Made by a program: the position numbers and the translations under genes. A DNA stretch of 64,000 nt. It comes from DAHUYF01 sp963838385 (GTDB taxonomy: Bacteria; Pseudomonadota; Alphaproteobacteria; ATCC43930; CGMCC-115725). Positions 38,279-47,181 of the stretch are shown here, piece by piece. The stretch spans positions 186,001-250,000 of the forward strand of contig CAWIRE010000003.1 in NCBI GenBank assembly GCA_963838385.1. The letters run 5' to 3'. How positions within the stretch are numbered: the first letter of the stretch is position 1; every line of letters begins with the position of its first letter. The notes below the pieces were generated by a model. The model made no database searches and was not told where the DNA came from. It worked only from the letters and a program-made list of their open reading frames with translations.

Positions 38279-38605
38279 ATCTCGCCAACTCCTGTTCTGT
38301 CTCGCGCCGGCCCGATCCGCACCGCCCGGACGTGAACATGCCGAGAATGGTAAGGTTCCTGGTTTGCCCGGTCCCGGTGTCGCTGGTCGCGGGCCGGTCG
38401 ATTGCCTAAAACCTTGAAACGGTGGTTCCTGGGCGGCTTTCCTCGGATCGCTCCGGACCCGGTGGCCGCCGTGGCGAAGCGCGGTGGCTCGTCGGATATG
38501 ACGGCGCTTTTCCCGGGAACAATGACGCCGCCTTTCGCGTTTTACGCACTCGAAACTCCGCGCTAGGGCGGGTGAATTCGCTCCCCTCGAAAGGAGGACG
38601 TTTGT
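38279..38605. other. Divergent promoter region, methyltransferase / aldo-keto reductase
   Basis: 327 bases without a supported gene. AAAGGAGG at about 38588-38595 serves the GTG start of the aldo/keto reductase. No operator-like dyad of note. Confidence 0.5.
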
Positions 38606-39613
38606 GTGACGGCGCAGCTCCTTGTTCCCGGACTGAGCACCGCTTCCACTCAGCTGGGATACGGGTGCGCATACCTGATGGGCAGGGTCACCCGTCGGGA
38701 GTCCGTCATGCTTCTGGAAACGGCGTTCGATGCCGGCATTCGACACTTCGACACCGCGCCCTCCTACGGCTTTGGGCAGGCGGAAACCGTCCTGGGTGAA
38801 GCGCTTCGATCGCGACGGGATCAGATCACCGTAGCGACCAAGTTCGGCATTCGGCCGCCGCACCATCAGCGGCTCCTGGGAATAGCTCGCCGTATCGCGC
38901 TGCCGGCGATCAGACGAATACCCGGCGTCAGATCTCGATTGTCGCGCGCCCCCGGGCGACTGGTGGAGCGGAGCCACTTCTCGCCGGTCGAGCTGCGAAC
39001 CTCCATCGATGCAAGCCTCGCGGCGCTGCGGACGAGCTATATCGACATCCTGCTTTTGCACGAGGCGGTTACCGCCGATTTGAGCGACGAACTCTTCGAG
39101 GAGCTGGAACGAAGTGTAGCGGCAGGAAAGATCCGCACTTTCGGCATTGGGAGCGAAGCCGCCGCAGTGGCGGAGATATACCGGCTGGAACGGCGGTTCT
39201 GCCCCGTTCTCCAATTCGAGTGGTCGGTGCTCAGCCGCGGGAAGCCGGCGTTTTCCGGGAGCTTTCTGGTCACGCATCGCAGCCTGTCGAGCAATCTTGT
39301 CCGGCTGCGCGAATGGCTCGATGTCAATCCTCGGGTCGAGCGGGCGTGGTCGGAGGAGCTGGACCGACAAGTCGCAAACCCACCGGTGCTTTCCCGCTTG
39401 ATGTTGGCCGCCGCGTGCAGCGCCAATCCTGACGGTATAACGCTCTTCTCCTCTCGGAACCCCAATAACATACGGGCAAACGCCCGATTGATGCTGGATA
39501 AATCCGATCTCCTGGCGGGGGCGACGTTCGCCGCGCTGGTGGCAAGAGACGCCGCTGCCGCCGCGACGCCGCTGGACAGGGTGCCGGATCGGCAGGCCGC
39601 GAGCGTCCGTTGA
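38606..39613 (+). CDS. Aldo/keto reductase family protein
   Basis: 335 residues from a GTG with a strong AAAGGAGG site. The catalytic tetrad is visible: Asp in RHFDTAPSYG, Tyr four residues on, Lys in VATKFG and His in LLLHEA. C-terminal SSRNPNNIRANARL is the NADP-phosphate-binding region. Reduces a carbonyl, possibly of a sugar intermediate. It belongs to the same family as the decayed gene at 49431-49963. Confidence 0.88.
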   Translation: MTAQLLVPGLSTASTQLGYGCAYLMGRVTRRESVMLLETAFDAGIRHFDTAPSYGFGQAETVLGEALRSRRDQITVATKFGIRPPHHQRLLGIARRIALPAIRRIPGVRSRLSRAPGRLVERSHFSPVELRTSIDASLAALRTSYIDILLLHEAVTADLSDELFEELERSVAAGKIRTFGIGSEAAAVAEIYRLERRFCPVLQFEWSVLSRGKPAFSGSFLVTHRSLSSNLVRLREWLDVNPRVERAWSEELDRQVANPPVLSRLMLAAACSANPDGITLFSSRNPNNIRANARLMLDKSDLLAGATFAALVARDAAAAATPLDRVPDRQAASVR

Positions 39614-39806
39614 TTTTTGCCGAGGACCAGGATGCTGTCGAAAAGCGGCCAGGCGACGATCGATTACGAGACGCCGACAGGCGAAGTCGAGCTTGCCGCG
39701 GGGACACCAGCGGGCCGGTCTGTGTCAGACCTGTCGGCCGACGTCCTGGCTCACGAGGCTCGATCTTTCCGCTTTCACGGCGCGGCAACGCGGCGGGGGC
39801 GCTAGA

Positions 39807-41390
39807 ATGCTGATCGATCTCCACCACAGCCCCGCCGAAGGTCCACAAGAATCCGAGACGCTCATCATTGGGTCGGGTGCCGTAGGCCTGACGATGGCGG
39901 TCGAACTTGCTCGCGCCGGCCGCCGAGTCATCGTCCTCGAGGCCGGTGGACGCGGCGTGGAGGCCAAGTCGCAGGACTTCTACCGGAATGCAGGCTGGCG
40001 CGATCAGCGGCTCCCTGGTCTGCATGAAGGTCGCTTCCGCGCTCTCGGCGGCACGACCAATTTCTGGGGCGGACGGCTCATCAAGTTCGATCCCGTCGTC
40101 TTCGAGCCGCGCCCCTGGGTGGCAGATGTCGGCTGGCCTATCAGCCCGAAGGAACTGGAGCCCTACTACGAACGCGGCTACGAACTGCTCGGAATGGCTC
40201 ACAACCTCGCCGGGGACGGAATCTGGGGACGGCTGAATGTGGTGCCGCCCGAGGTCAGGGAGGACATCGAGATCTTCTTTAGCGCCTGGGCGCCGGAGCC
40301 GAATTTCGCCCTCTTGTTCAAAAGCGACATTGCCTCCGACGACAAGCTTTGCGTCTTCGTCAACGCGCCTGTCGTTGCGCTGGAACTGGACGAGGCACGT
40401 GAACGAGTGACGAGCGTCGTCGTTCGCACCGTCTCCGGCGCCGTGCGCCGCTTTTCCGCGCGCCGGGTCGTTCTCGCCAATGGTACGATCGAGATTGCTC
40501 GTCTTTTGAAGTTGCCGCTCGTCGATGGCCGTCAGACCCCGTGGGCGACCAATCCGTGGCTGGGAAAGGGCTTCGTAGACCATATCGACAGCTTCGGAGG
40601 CCATGTCACTCCGCTTGACAAGCGCCGGTTCCATGATCTGTTCGACAACGCATACTTCGATGGCATCAAGTATATGCCCATGCTGAAGCTCTCCGAGCGA
40701 GCTCAGCGGGAGCGCCGATTATTCGGGGCAGCGGCGCAATTCATCTTTAACTCGCAGATAAAGGAGCATCTTGGAAACGCGAAAATGCTCGTCCGCTCGC
40801 TGTTCCGCGGGCACCTCAAGCGGCAGCTGGTGCCGGATCTCCTGGTCCTGCTCTCCAGCCTGCGCGTTGCCGTCCCGATGGTGGTGCGCTATCTGCGCTA
40901 TAGACGAATGTACAACCCTGCTGATCAGGGCATTCAACTCCGCCTGATCAGCGAGCAAATGCCGCTTCGGCAAAGCGCCATCCATCTCAGCGATAGATGC
41001 GATCATCTTGGCATGCCGATTGTCGAGATGGACTGGCGCATCGACGGGCGGGAACTGGAGACGCTGGCCACTCTTGGCGAGCGCGTTGCGCAGTACCTGG
41101 AGAGCCATCAGATCGCAACCGTGCGCCTCGACCCGGCGCTGGTGGCGCGCGATCGCAGCTTCCTGGCCGAAGCCATCGATTCCTACCACCACATGGGAAT
41201 GGCCCGCATGGCGGAAACCGCGGCCCAGGGCGCGGTGGATCGAGATCTCAAGCTATTCGGGACGGACAACCTTTATGTGGCCGGTGCGGCGGTATATCCC
41301 ACCACGGGCTTCGCCAACCCGACCTTCACTGCCATTGCTCTCGGGCTTCGCCTTGCGACGGCCATTTGCGGCGACCGGGTGAGTGCATGA
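39807..41390 (+). CDS. GMC family FAD-dependent oxidoreductase
   Basis: 527 residues from the ATG at 39807; upstream in-frame codons lack a ribosome site. The FAD-binding Rossmann motif is IIGSGAVGLTMAVELARAG, the flavin-ADP acidic residue is in VLEAGG, and the C-terminal GMC region has SYHHMGMARM and NLYVAGAAVYPTTGFANPT. These enzymes oxidise an alcohol or sugar hydroxyl. It sits between the aldo/keto reductase and the DprE-like operon and has a diverged paralogue at 54060. A role in modifying a sugar of the surface glycan is inferred from position. Confidence 0.9.
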   Translation: MLIDLHHSPAEGPQESETLIIGSGAVGLTMAVELARAGRRVIVLEAGGRGVEAKSQDFYRNAGWRDQRLPGLHEGRFRALGGTTNFWGGRLIKFDPVVFEPRPWVADVGWPISPKELEPYYERGYELLGMAHNLAGDGIWGRLNVVPPEVREDIEIFFSAWAPEPNFALLFKSDIASDDKLCVFVNAPVVALELDEARERVTSVVVRTVSGAVRRFSARRVVLANGTIEIARLLKLPLVDGRQTPWATNPWLGKGFVDHIDSFGGHVTPLDKRRFHDLFDNAYFDGIKYMPMLKLSERAQRERRLFGAAAQFIFNSQIKEHLGNAKMLVRSLFRGHLKRQLVPDLLVLLSSLRVAVPMVVRYLRYRRMYNPADQGIQLRLISEQMPLRQSAIHLSDRCDHLGMPIVEMDWRIDGRELETLATLGERVAQYLESHQIATVRLDPALVARDRSFLAEAIDSYHHMGMARMAETAAQGAVDRDLKLFGTDNLYVAGAAVYPTTGFANPTFTAIALGLRLATAICGDRVSA

Positions 41391-41484
41391 TCTCGCTCGA
41401 CAGGAGGCGCGGCCGGCCAGCCTCGTGCCGACCCTGCCCGATCGGCCGGGACGCCGATCGCCCAAGTCGGAGGCGGCGTCGTCG

Positions 41485-42228
41485 CTAGAGGCGTGAGCGT
41501 TTGAACACGCGCTCGGGCAAAGCGCGGATGCCCAGCATGATCAGCCGCCAGATCGGACGCACATACACTATATCCGCGCCTTTCCGCTCGGCGCGAAGCA
41601 GATGGTGCGCGACCTCCTCGGGTTGCGCCGTCAGCGCCTTCGGCAGAGACATGCTTTCCGTCATGCGCGTGTGAACGAAGCCCGGCTTCACGGTGATCAC
41701 GCGCACGCCGGTCGGCGCCAGGCGGTTGCGCAGGCCGGAGAGGAAAGCGGTGAAACCGGCCTTTGCGGATCCATAAATGTAGTTGGAAGCGCGGCCGCGC
41801 TCGCCGGCGACGGAGCTGATGCCGATGATGCACCCGGAACCCCTCGCTTCCATGCGATTGGCCACTTCGCCCAGAACGCTCGCCGGTCCCAGATAGTTGG
41901 TCCGCATCACCAGATCCGCGGCGGCAAAATCGGCCTGCGACTTGGCCTGCTCGCCCAGGAACCCGACGACGCAGACGACGATAGCCGGGAGGCCGCCAAG
42001 CTCATCGAGGAACCGTGCGTGGCAGTCGCTATCGAGGACGTCGAACTCCGCCAATCGAACCGCGACGCCGTAACGCAGCCGCAGGTCGCCGGCATCGGCC
42101 TCCAGCCGCTGGCAGTCTCGTCCGGCGAGAATCAGCGGTCGCCCGATAGCAGCGTAGCCGCGCGCGATCGCCCGCGCGATGTCGGAGCTTCCCCCCAGGA
42201 TGAGAGCGTCCGTGCCGGTCTGGGTCAA
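41485..42228 (-). CDS. dprE2: DprE2-like SDR, polyprenylphosphoryl-2-keto-ribose reductase
   Basis: 247 residues. Nucleotide motif LILGGSSDIARAIA, where GGSSDIA is the DprE2-type variant of the Gly motif, with catalytic Ser in ISSVAG and YGSAK. The C-terminus (VRVITVKPGFVHTRMTE) also matches DprE2. In mycobacteria DprE2 reduces the 2-keto intermediate made by DprE1 to decaprenylphosphoryl-D-arabinose. Its start overlaps the dprE1-like stop by four bases, the same neighbour order as in mycobacteria, which is the main reason to choose this function over a generic SDR. Confidence 0.85.
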   Translation of the reverse strand: MTQTGTDALILGGSSDIARAIARGYAAIGRPLILAGRDCQRLEADAGDLRLRYGVAVRLAEFDVLDSDCHARFLDELGGLPAIVVCVVGFLGEQAKSQADFAAADLVMRTNYLGPASVLGEVANRMEARGSGCIIGISSVAGERGRASNYIYGSAKAGFTAFLSGLRNRLAPTGVRVITVKPGFVHTRMTESMSLPKALTAQPEEVAHHLLRAERKGADIVYVRPIWRLIMLGIRALPERVFKRSRL

Positions 42229-43544
42229 AGTTCTAGCCGTTGTGACTGGAGGGAGGAAAATTTCCGGCTCGGGTCCACGCTGGCACGCGTGCTATCGAAC
42301 TGGCTCAAGTGAGGATAAAAGCGGCGCATCGTGGCGGCGCTCATCCGCGCGTCTTTCGCCAGGTAGACCCGGCCGCCATGGTCGGCGACGATGGCGTCGA
42401 GTTCGGAGAGCAGATCGAGCGTCCTGCGGCCCGCGACGAAATCGAGGGCCAGCGTATACCCCTCCGTGGGAAAGGAGAGGTAGCCCGTCGCCGGTCCGAG
42501 CAGCTTCAAGGTGCTCAAAAAGGAGCCGCCGCCAGCCGCCGCGATCCGGCGGAGCAGCGCCGAGAGCCCGTCGCGGCTGGCGGCTTTCGGCAACACGCAT
42601 TGATATTGCACAAACCCGCGCGCACCGTACATCCGGTTCCAGTCCAGAATGGCGTCCAGCGGATAGAAGAAGGTGTCGTAGTCGACCAGCGCCACCCGCG
42701 GCCTTGGGAGCTGGTAGTAGATTTCGTTGAAGCACCGCACGCTCCAGCGATTGAGGGCGAAAGAAGGGAAGTCGATCGGGACCCGTTTGATCCGCCTGCG
42801 CGGTACGCGGAGCGCGCTTGGGCGCTGCCGTTCCAGGAGCTCATCGAGGCGCGCATGCTCGCCGCGATAAAGAAGCGATCGCCCGAGAGTGCCGGCGCTG
42901 CCGCAGCAATCGATCCAGGCCACTGAATACGTCCAGTCGCGCGAGTCCTCGAATTGGCCCATTACCTCGTCCAGATCGCCGGCACGCAGGGTCTCTTGGC
43001 GCATGTACCCGGTTTCTATCGGCACCAACCCGAAGGAGGCGCGAAGGATGACGCCGGTAAGTCCCATGCCGCCGCACGTCGCCGCAAAGATGTGCGGATT
43101 CTCCTGCCGAGAACAGCGTAAGACGCGGCCATCGGCGACTGCCAAGTCAATGCTCTCGACGTGCGCCCCGAAGGAACCGCGGCTGTGGTGGTTTTTGCCG
43201 TGGACATCGGCGGCGATCATGCCGCCGAGCGTGACGAATTTGGTTCCGGGCGTGACCGGCGGAAACCAGCCGCGGGGCACGAACGCCTCGAGGATGTCCG
43301 CCAGCAGAACGCCCGCCTCGCAGGTGAGCCGAGCCGCGGCCGACTCGAACGACAGCATGCGGTTACTTCTCAGGAGCGACAACGTGGCGCGTGGATTGAG
43401 CGCGCAATCTCCGTAGGATCGTCCATTGCCTCGTGCGATGAGGGCAGTGCTGTCTTGAATTGCGTGCACCGCATTCCCCGCCGATCGCGCCTCGATCAGG
43501 CGGCAGTCCGCACGCGGAAAGCGTCCCCACCCGGCGAGGATCAC
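42225..43544 (-). CDS. dprE1: DprE1-like FAD-linked oxidase, polyprenylphosphoryl-ribose 2-epimerase subunit
   Basis: 439 residues. The FAD_binding_4 domain has RGNGRSYGD (38-46) and GGMIAADVHGKNHHSRGSFG, whose His115 corresponds to His132 of the mycobacterial enzyme. In the substrate domain, LAKDAR places Lys397 at the position of catalytic Lys418, and YTLALDF puts Ala366 where Cys387, the covalent benzothiazinone target, would be; both pairs are offset by the same 21 residues. The family oxidises the 2-hydroxyl of polyprenylphosphoryl-ribose. It overlaps gtrA upstream and dprE2 downstream by four bases each. Alignment was by eye from memory of the family. Confidence 0.87.
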   Translation of the reverse strand: MILAGWGRFPRADCRLIEARSAGNAVHAIQDSTALIARGNGRSYGDCALNPRATLSLLRSNRMLSFESAAARLTCEAGVLLADILEAFVPRGWFPPVTPGTKFVTLGGMIAADVHGKNHHSRGSFGAHVESIDLAVADGRVLRCSRQENPHIFAATCGGMGLTGVILRASFGLVPIETGYMRQETLRAGDLDEVMGQFEDSRDWTYSVAWIDCCGSAGTLGRSLLYRGEHARLDELLERQRPSALRVPRRRIKRVPIDFPSFALNRWSVRCFNEIYYQLPRPRVALVDYDTFFYPLDAILDWNRMYGARGFVQYQCVLPKAASRDGLSALLRRIAAAGGGSFLSTLKLLGPATGYLSFPTEGYTLALDFVAGRRTLDLLSELDAIVADHGGRVYLAKDARMSAATMRRFYPHLSQFDSTRASVDPSRKFSSLQSQRLEL

Positions 43545-43969
43545 GACACGGCCTCGAAGACGAAGCGGCGATCAAGCTGGTACTTGCCGACGTATCCGAT
43601 AGCCAGTCCGATCACCGCTCCGACAAAGCGCAGCCGACCGCCGGAGCTGAGCGCGTCGAAGATCCATTCCGTCGTCCAGAAGATCGCGGTGGTTACGACG
43701 CCGGTGGAAGTATAGAGCGAGAACTTGCGCATATGCAATGTAGCGCCGGTCCTCAAGTCAAAGAAGATCCAGCGTTTGTCGAGCAGATACTTCGTCGCGA
43801 GACCGCCGCCGGTGCCGACGGCCATCGCCAGGGCTAGCGACCACGGACCGCCATAGATCTCCAATGCCAGCCATTGAGCCGCGAGGTTCACGCCCGTGGC
43901 GATGACGGCAAAGAGCGAGTAGCGAAGGACGATGCTGCCGGCGCCGAGCATCTCAGATGCTGGCAACAA
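43541..43969 (-). CDS. GtrA family membrane protein
   Basis: 142 residues with four hydrophobic helices, the GtrA fold, including LATKYLLDKRWIFFD and GKYQLDRRFVFE, two copies of the family's K-x4-R/KRWIF-like motif. GtrA proteins are associated with flipping or handling polyprenyl-phosphate sugars; in M. tuberculosis a GtrA protein is encoded directly before dprE1. The start is either 43969, overlapping the UbiA-type gene by 17 bases, or the ATG at 43951 just after its stop. Inner membrane. Confidence 0.88.
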   Translation of the reverse strand: MLPASEMLGAGSIVLRYSLFAVIATGVNLAAQWLALEIYGGPWSLALAMAVGTGGGLATKYLLDKRWIFFDLRTGATLHMRKFSLYTSTGVVTTAIFWTTEWIFDALSSGGRLRFVGAVIGLAIGYVGKYQLDRRFVFEAVS

Positions 43970-45446
43970 TGACGCCCGCCATCACCGCGGCGCAGAGCAG
44001 GCTCGTCCGGTCCGTGGCGGCGAAGACGAGCGGATCGTCATCCATTTCACCGCGCCGCGTCAGTATGAAGATGCGGCTCAGCCAATACAGCAGAACGATG
44101 CAGATGAACCACAAGCGGTCGGGATTTCGATAGAGCCCGGCCACCATCGGGCTGTTGATGTAGAGCGCAAACACCATGACGGCGACATAGCCGCTTGCCG
44201 CCGCCATCGCCTCGAGTACGGGGAGATCGCGCAGCTGATAGCCGCGCCCGCCGGGATCACCTTTGCCGGCCTTGCCGCGGGCGATCAGTTCGGTGGTGCG
44301 CTTGACGATCGCGAGGCTCAAAAACAAGAAGGTCGAAAAGGCGACAAGCCATGGCGACAGCGGCACCGCCACGGCCGCGCCGCCCGCCACGAGGCGCATT
44401 CCATAGAGACAGGCGAGGATGAGCACGTCCGCGGTCATCACTCGCTTGAGCCTAAGCGAATAGGCAAGCGTCAGCGCGTAATATCCCACGAGCAGGGCGA
44501 TGAAGCGGCCGGGCAAAAAGGCCGCGAATCCTGCGGCGGCAAGCAGCAGGCCGGGAACCAGCAGGACGCCGCTCAGGAGCGGCACGCTGCCGGAGGCAAA
44601 CGGGCGATTGCGTTTGGTCGGATGGTCACGGTCGTTACGCAGGTCGATGAGATCGTTCAGCAGATATGTACTGGAGGCGGCGAGGCTGAAGCTCGTGAAA
44701 GCCAAGGCCAGCGCGGCCAGCGTGCCGGTGCCGGTCCGATGCGCGGCGAGAGCGGGGATGAAGATGAGAAAATTCTTCAGCCATTGGTGCACCCGCAGCG
44801 CGCGCAGGTACTCCTTCAGGGCAGGCTTGCGAGCGCCGATTGCTTGCGCTTCGGGAAAGCGACGACGAATCTGGCGAAGGAGGCCGGACTGCGGTTCGAC
44901 AACCAGGGCGCGGTTCGCCTTCTCCCAGACGGCGAGATCGGCCCTGCAATTGCCTATGTAGTCGAAGCCGCCTTCGCCGAAAACTTTGCATAGAGCCGTT
45001 GCCTTGGCTCGTCCGCCGAGGTTGACCCCGCCATCCGACGAGAAGATACCGTCAAAGAGGCCGAGATGCGCCGCGACCGCCTCGACGCACCGCCGGTCCG
45101 AGGCGGATGCCAGGTAGATCTTGCGGCCCTTGGCCCGTTCCGCGCCCAGCAGATCGAGGAGCTCGCGATTGAACGGCATTCCGGCCGGATCCATGATTAC
45201 CGCCGCGGCCACTCGTGCCTTGAACGCTGCCCTGCCACGTGCCAGCACCATCAAAGCGCGCAGCCCTTGCAGCGGCGCGGCGGTCATCAGCGAGAAAAAC
45301 AACTCGATGAGAGTATCGCTTCTGATCAACGTGCCATCGAGATCGACGACCAGCGGCCGTGAACGGTCGTCGGAACGCGCGGACCGCTTTCCTGCAATCT
45401 CGACGGCGGCCGAAGCTAGGACTTGATCGCCAAGAAGTATACTCAA
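43953..45446 (-). CDS. HAD-UbiA fusion, polyprenyl-phosphate phosphoribosyltransferase-like
   Basis: 497 residues. Residues 30-195 are a HAD phosphatase-like domain with nucleophile motif DLDGT (D35, D37), ASASD and a GNCRADL motif IV in which the usual first Asp is Asn. Residues 205-497 are a UbiA-type integral membrane transferase with about nine helices and the metal/diphosphate motif NDLIDLRNDRDHPTKRNRP (264-282), which resembles mycobacterial decaprenyl-phosphate phosphoribosyltransferase rather than quinone prenyltransferases. The fused domain could remove the 5-phosphate from the product. First gene of the four-gene operon, overlapping gtrA. Confidence 0.86.
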   Translation of the reverse strand: MSILLGDQVLASAAVEIAGKRSARSDDRSRPLVVDLDGTLIRSDTLIELFFSLMTAAPLQGLRALMVLARGRAAFKARVAAAVIMDPAGMPFNRELLDLLGAERAKGRKIYLASASDRRCVEAVAAHLGLFDGIFSSDGGVNLGGRAKATALCKVFGEGGFDYIGNCRADLAVWEKANRALVVEPQSGLLRQIRRRFPEAQAIGARKPALKEYLRALRVHQWLKNFLIFIPALAAHRTGTGTLAALALAFTSFSLAASSTYLLNDLIDLRNDRDHPTKRNRPFASGSVPLLSGVLLVPGLLLAAAGFAAFLPGRFIALLVGYYALTLAYSLRLKRVMTADVLILACLYGMRLVAGGAAVAVPLSPWLVAFSTFLFLSLAIVKRTTELIARGKAGKGDPGGRGYQLRDLPVLEAMAAASGYVAVMVFALYINSPMVAGLYRNPDRLWFICIVLLYWLSRIFILTRRGEMDDDPLVFAATDRTSLLCAAVMAGVIVASI

Positions 45447-45679
45447 GATCCAGCCTCCGATGTCGGCATGTCAAAGCCGGTAACGTCGCCCCATGCACCA
45501 GGCGCCGCAGGCGCGCGAGAGCACCCTTACTTTTCCCGCGCAGCCAACGACATGGCTGCCGCTTCGTTCCCGCATTGCTGCAATTGACCGCCGGATCAGG
45601 AACCGGCGGTTGTCAGCGTCCACGGGGATGCGTCGGACGGTTCCGCCGTCGAGCGCTTTCCTCCACTACGGTGCCGCTC

Positions 45680-46885
45680 TCACGTTGCATTCGATGGTTG
45701 CCGAGATTGCCAGGGCAGCGCGCTCGACATGATCCTGGCGACCCGCTGAAGCGACCCGTGTCTCAAGGCGAAAAAGCAGCACATCTCGAAATAGAGACTG
45801 AACGGATTGCCGCTGCTGAGGCCGCGGGCATCGAAAAAGCCGAGCGCTGCGTAGGCCGTGATGGTGCCGACGACGGCATTACGGGAGAGCTTCTCCTCGA
45901 TGTGCAGCGCGGCATAGAGCGACATGCCGAGAAAGCAGATGTACCAGACGAAACCGAAGATGCCCGTGTCGGCGAGCATGGCGAGATAGATCTGATGGGC
46001 CTCGAAATGATCCGAGGTCAGCATCTGGTGTTGATGGAAGCCGACCCCGAACAACGGCGATCCCAGCCAAATTTGGAATGCCTCTCCCCAATAGGTGGTT
46101 CGGCCGGTGAGACCAGTGCCGAGGCCGCGGCCAGGGTCGTTCACCAGCATCACGCTCGACACGAGGTTGCTGACCGCATCGGCAATTGACGACGAGAACA
46201 GCATCAACAGAAGCAGCGCGCCGAGCGACATCATAATCGTCCCCACCAACCGCGCTCCTCTAAGCGCGCGCATCTCAAGGATTACTACGGGAATCAGGCC
46301 GGCAAGAATCGCGATCATGGCACTGCGGGCGGAGGCGTCATAGGTGATGTAGAATCCGACCGCGATACACAACGCCGCCAGCAAGCGGGACTTATGAGCG
46401 AGGCCGGCCATCGCCAAGCCGGCGCCCACGAGCCCCCACCAATCAGGCGTAATGCCGTGCGCGTAGAGGCGACCCCAAAGGTGCTCGCCCGTTGCCGCTA
46501 CGTAGAGCAGAAACAAGGCCGCCGGAACGCTGTAGATGACGGCTATCCTCCGCAGGAGCCGCTTGTCCGGGCTGCTGGCGACCAATATCGCCATGGCGAA
46601 GACGAAGATAAGTGAGGCCAGGTAGACCAGCGAACTCCAGTACGCATTGCCCAAATAGCTGATGAGCGTGATGAGCAGGAAGCACAACGCCATCCGCACG
46701 GGCCTGACAAGCCCATACGGGCTGCAGCCCAGGAATAGAATTTGCGCGGCGGCGGGGAGAAAGCCGAGAATAACGCTAATCTGCAATGTGGATTGATCGT
46801 CGCCGCCGCTGTAATAGGCGTAGAAAAGAACCTCGGTAGCCAGGAGCCAAAGTGCGTAGGCGACCGCCACCAGATTGAGCCTCAT
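45680..46885 (-). CDS. O-antigen ligase / polymerase family membrane protein (WaaL/Wzy_C type)
   Basis: 401 residues from the ATG at 46885 with a GAGG site just upstream. About 10-12 membrane helices and, near residue 290, the long periplasmic loop region with FGVGFHQHQMLTSDHFEAHQ, where the paired His residues lie in the family's conserved H-containing motif. It would polymerise repeat units or transfer the glycan to a lipid anchor on the periplasmic face. Which of the two cannot be told. Confidence 0.86.
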   Translation of the reverse strand: MRLNLVAVAYALWLLATEVLFYAYYSGGDDQSTLQISVILGFLPAAAQILFLGCSPYGLVRPVRMALCFLLITLISYLGNAYWSSLVYLASLIFVFAMAILVASSPDKRLLRRIAVIYSVPAALFLLYVAATGEHLWGRLYAHGITPDWWGLVGAGLAMAGLAHKSRLLAALCIAVGFYITYDASARSAMIAILAGLIPVVILEMRALRGARLVGTIMMSLGALLLLMLFSSSIADAVSNLVSSVMLVNDPGRGLGTGLTGRTTYWGEAFQIWLGSPLFGVGFHQHQMLTSDHFEAHQIYLAMLADTGIFGFVWYICFLGMSLYAALHIEEKLSRNAVVGTITAYAALGFFDARGLSSGNPFSLYFEMCCFFALRHGSLQRVARIMSSALPWQSRQPSNAT

Positions 46886-47181
46886 TGGAGCCTCTACTCT
46901 CGATTGAGGACCGGCCACCGTGCCGACGCCGGAAAACATTGCCCATAGGCGAAGGTTCCGGGCCTTCCAGGGAGGGTGGGAAGCGCCGAACCCCACCAAG
47001 CGGGGAGCGGGAACTCGGCGCTGGCTGCGACGTTCATGGTAATCGCACCGGTTGCGTCGATGAAGCTGCGGGCGCCCGCCGCGGCCGCTCGGACGTCCGC
47101 GTGCTGCCGCTGGCGTCGGCTCACGATTTACCAGGCGAGACGATGATCTCGGCGATGATGAGAGCGTAGGAGCGGTCTTTC

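Noticed and set aside
38279..39370. N-terminal 364-residue extension of the methyltransferase frame
   Set aside because: Lies antisense to the aldo/keto reductase gene and has no recognisable domain; the ATG at 38278 begins the conserved methyltransferase region.
45493..45732. 79-codon plus-strand frame between the UbiA-type and ligase genes
   Set aside because: No similarity, no ribosome site, and it runs into the antisense of the ligase gene.
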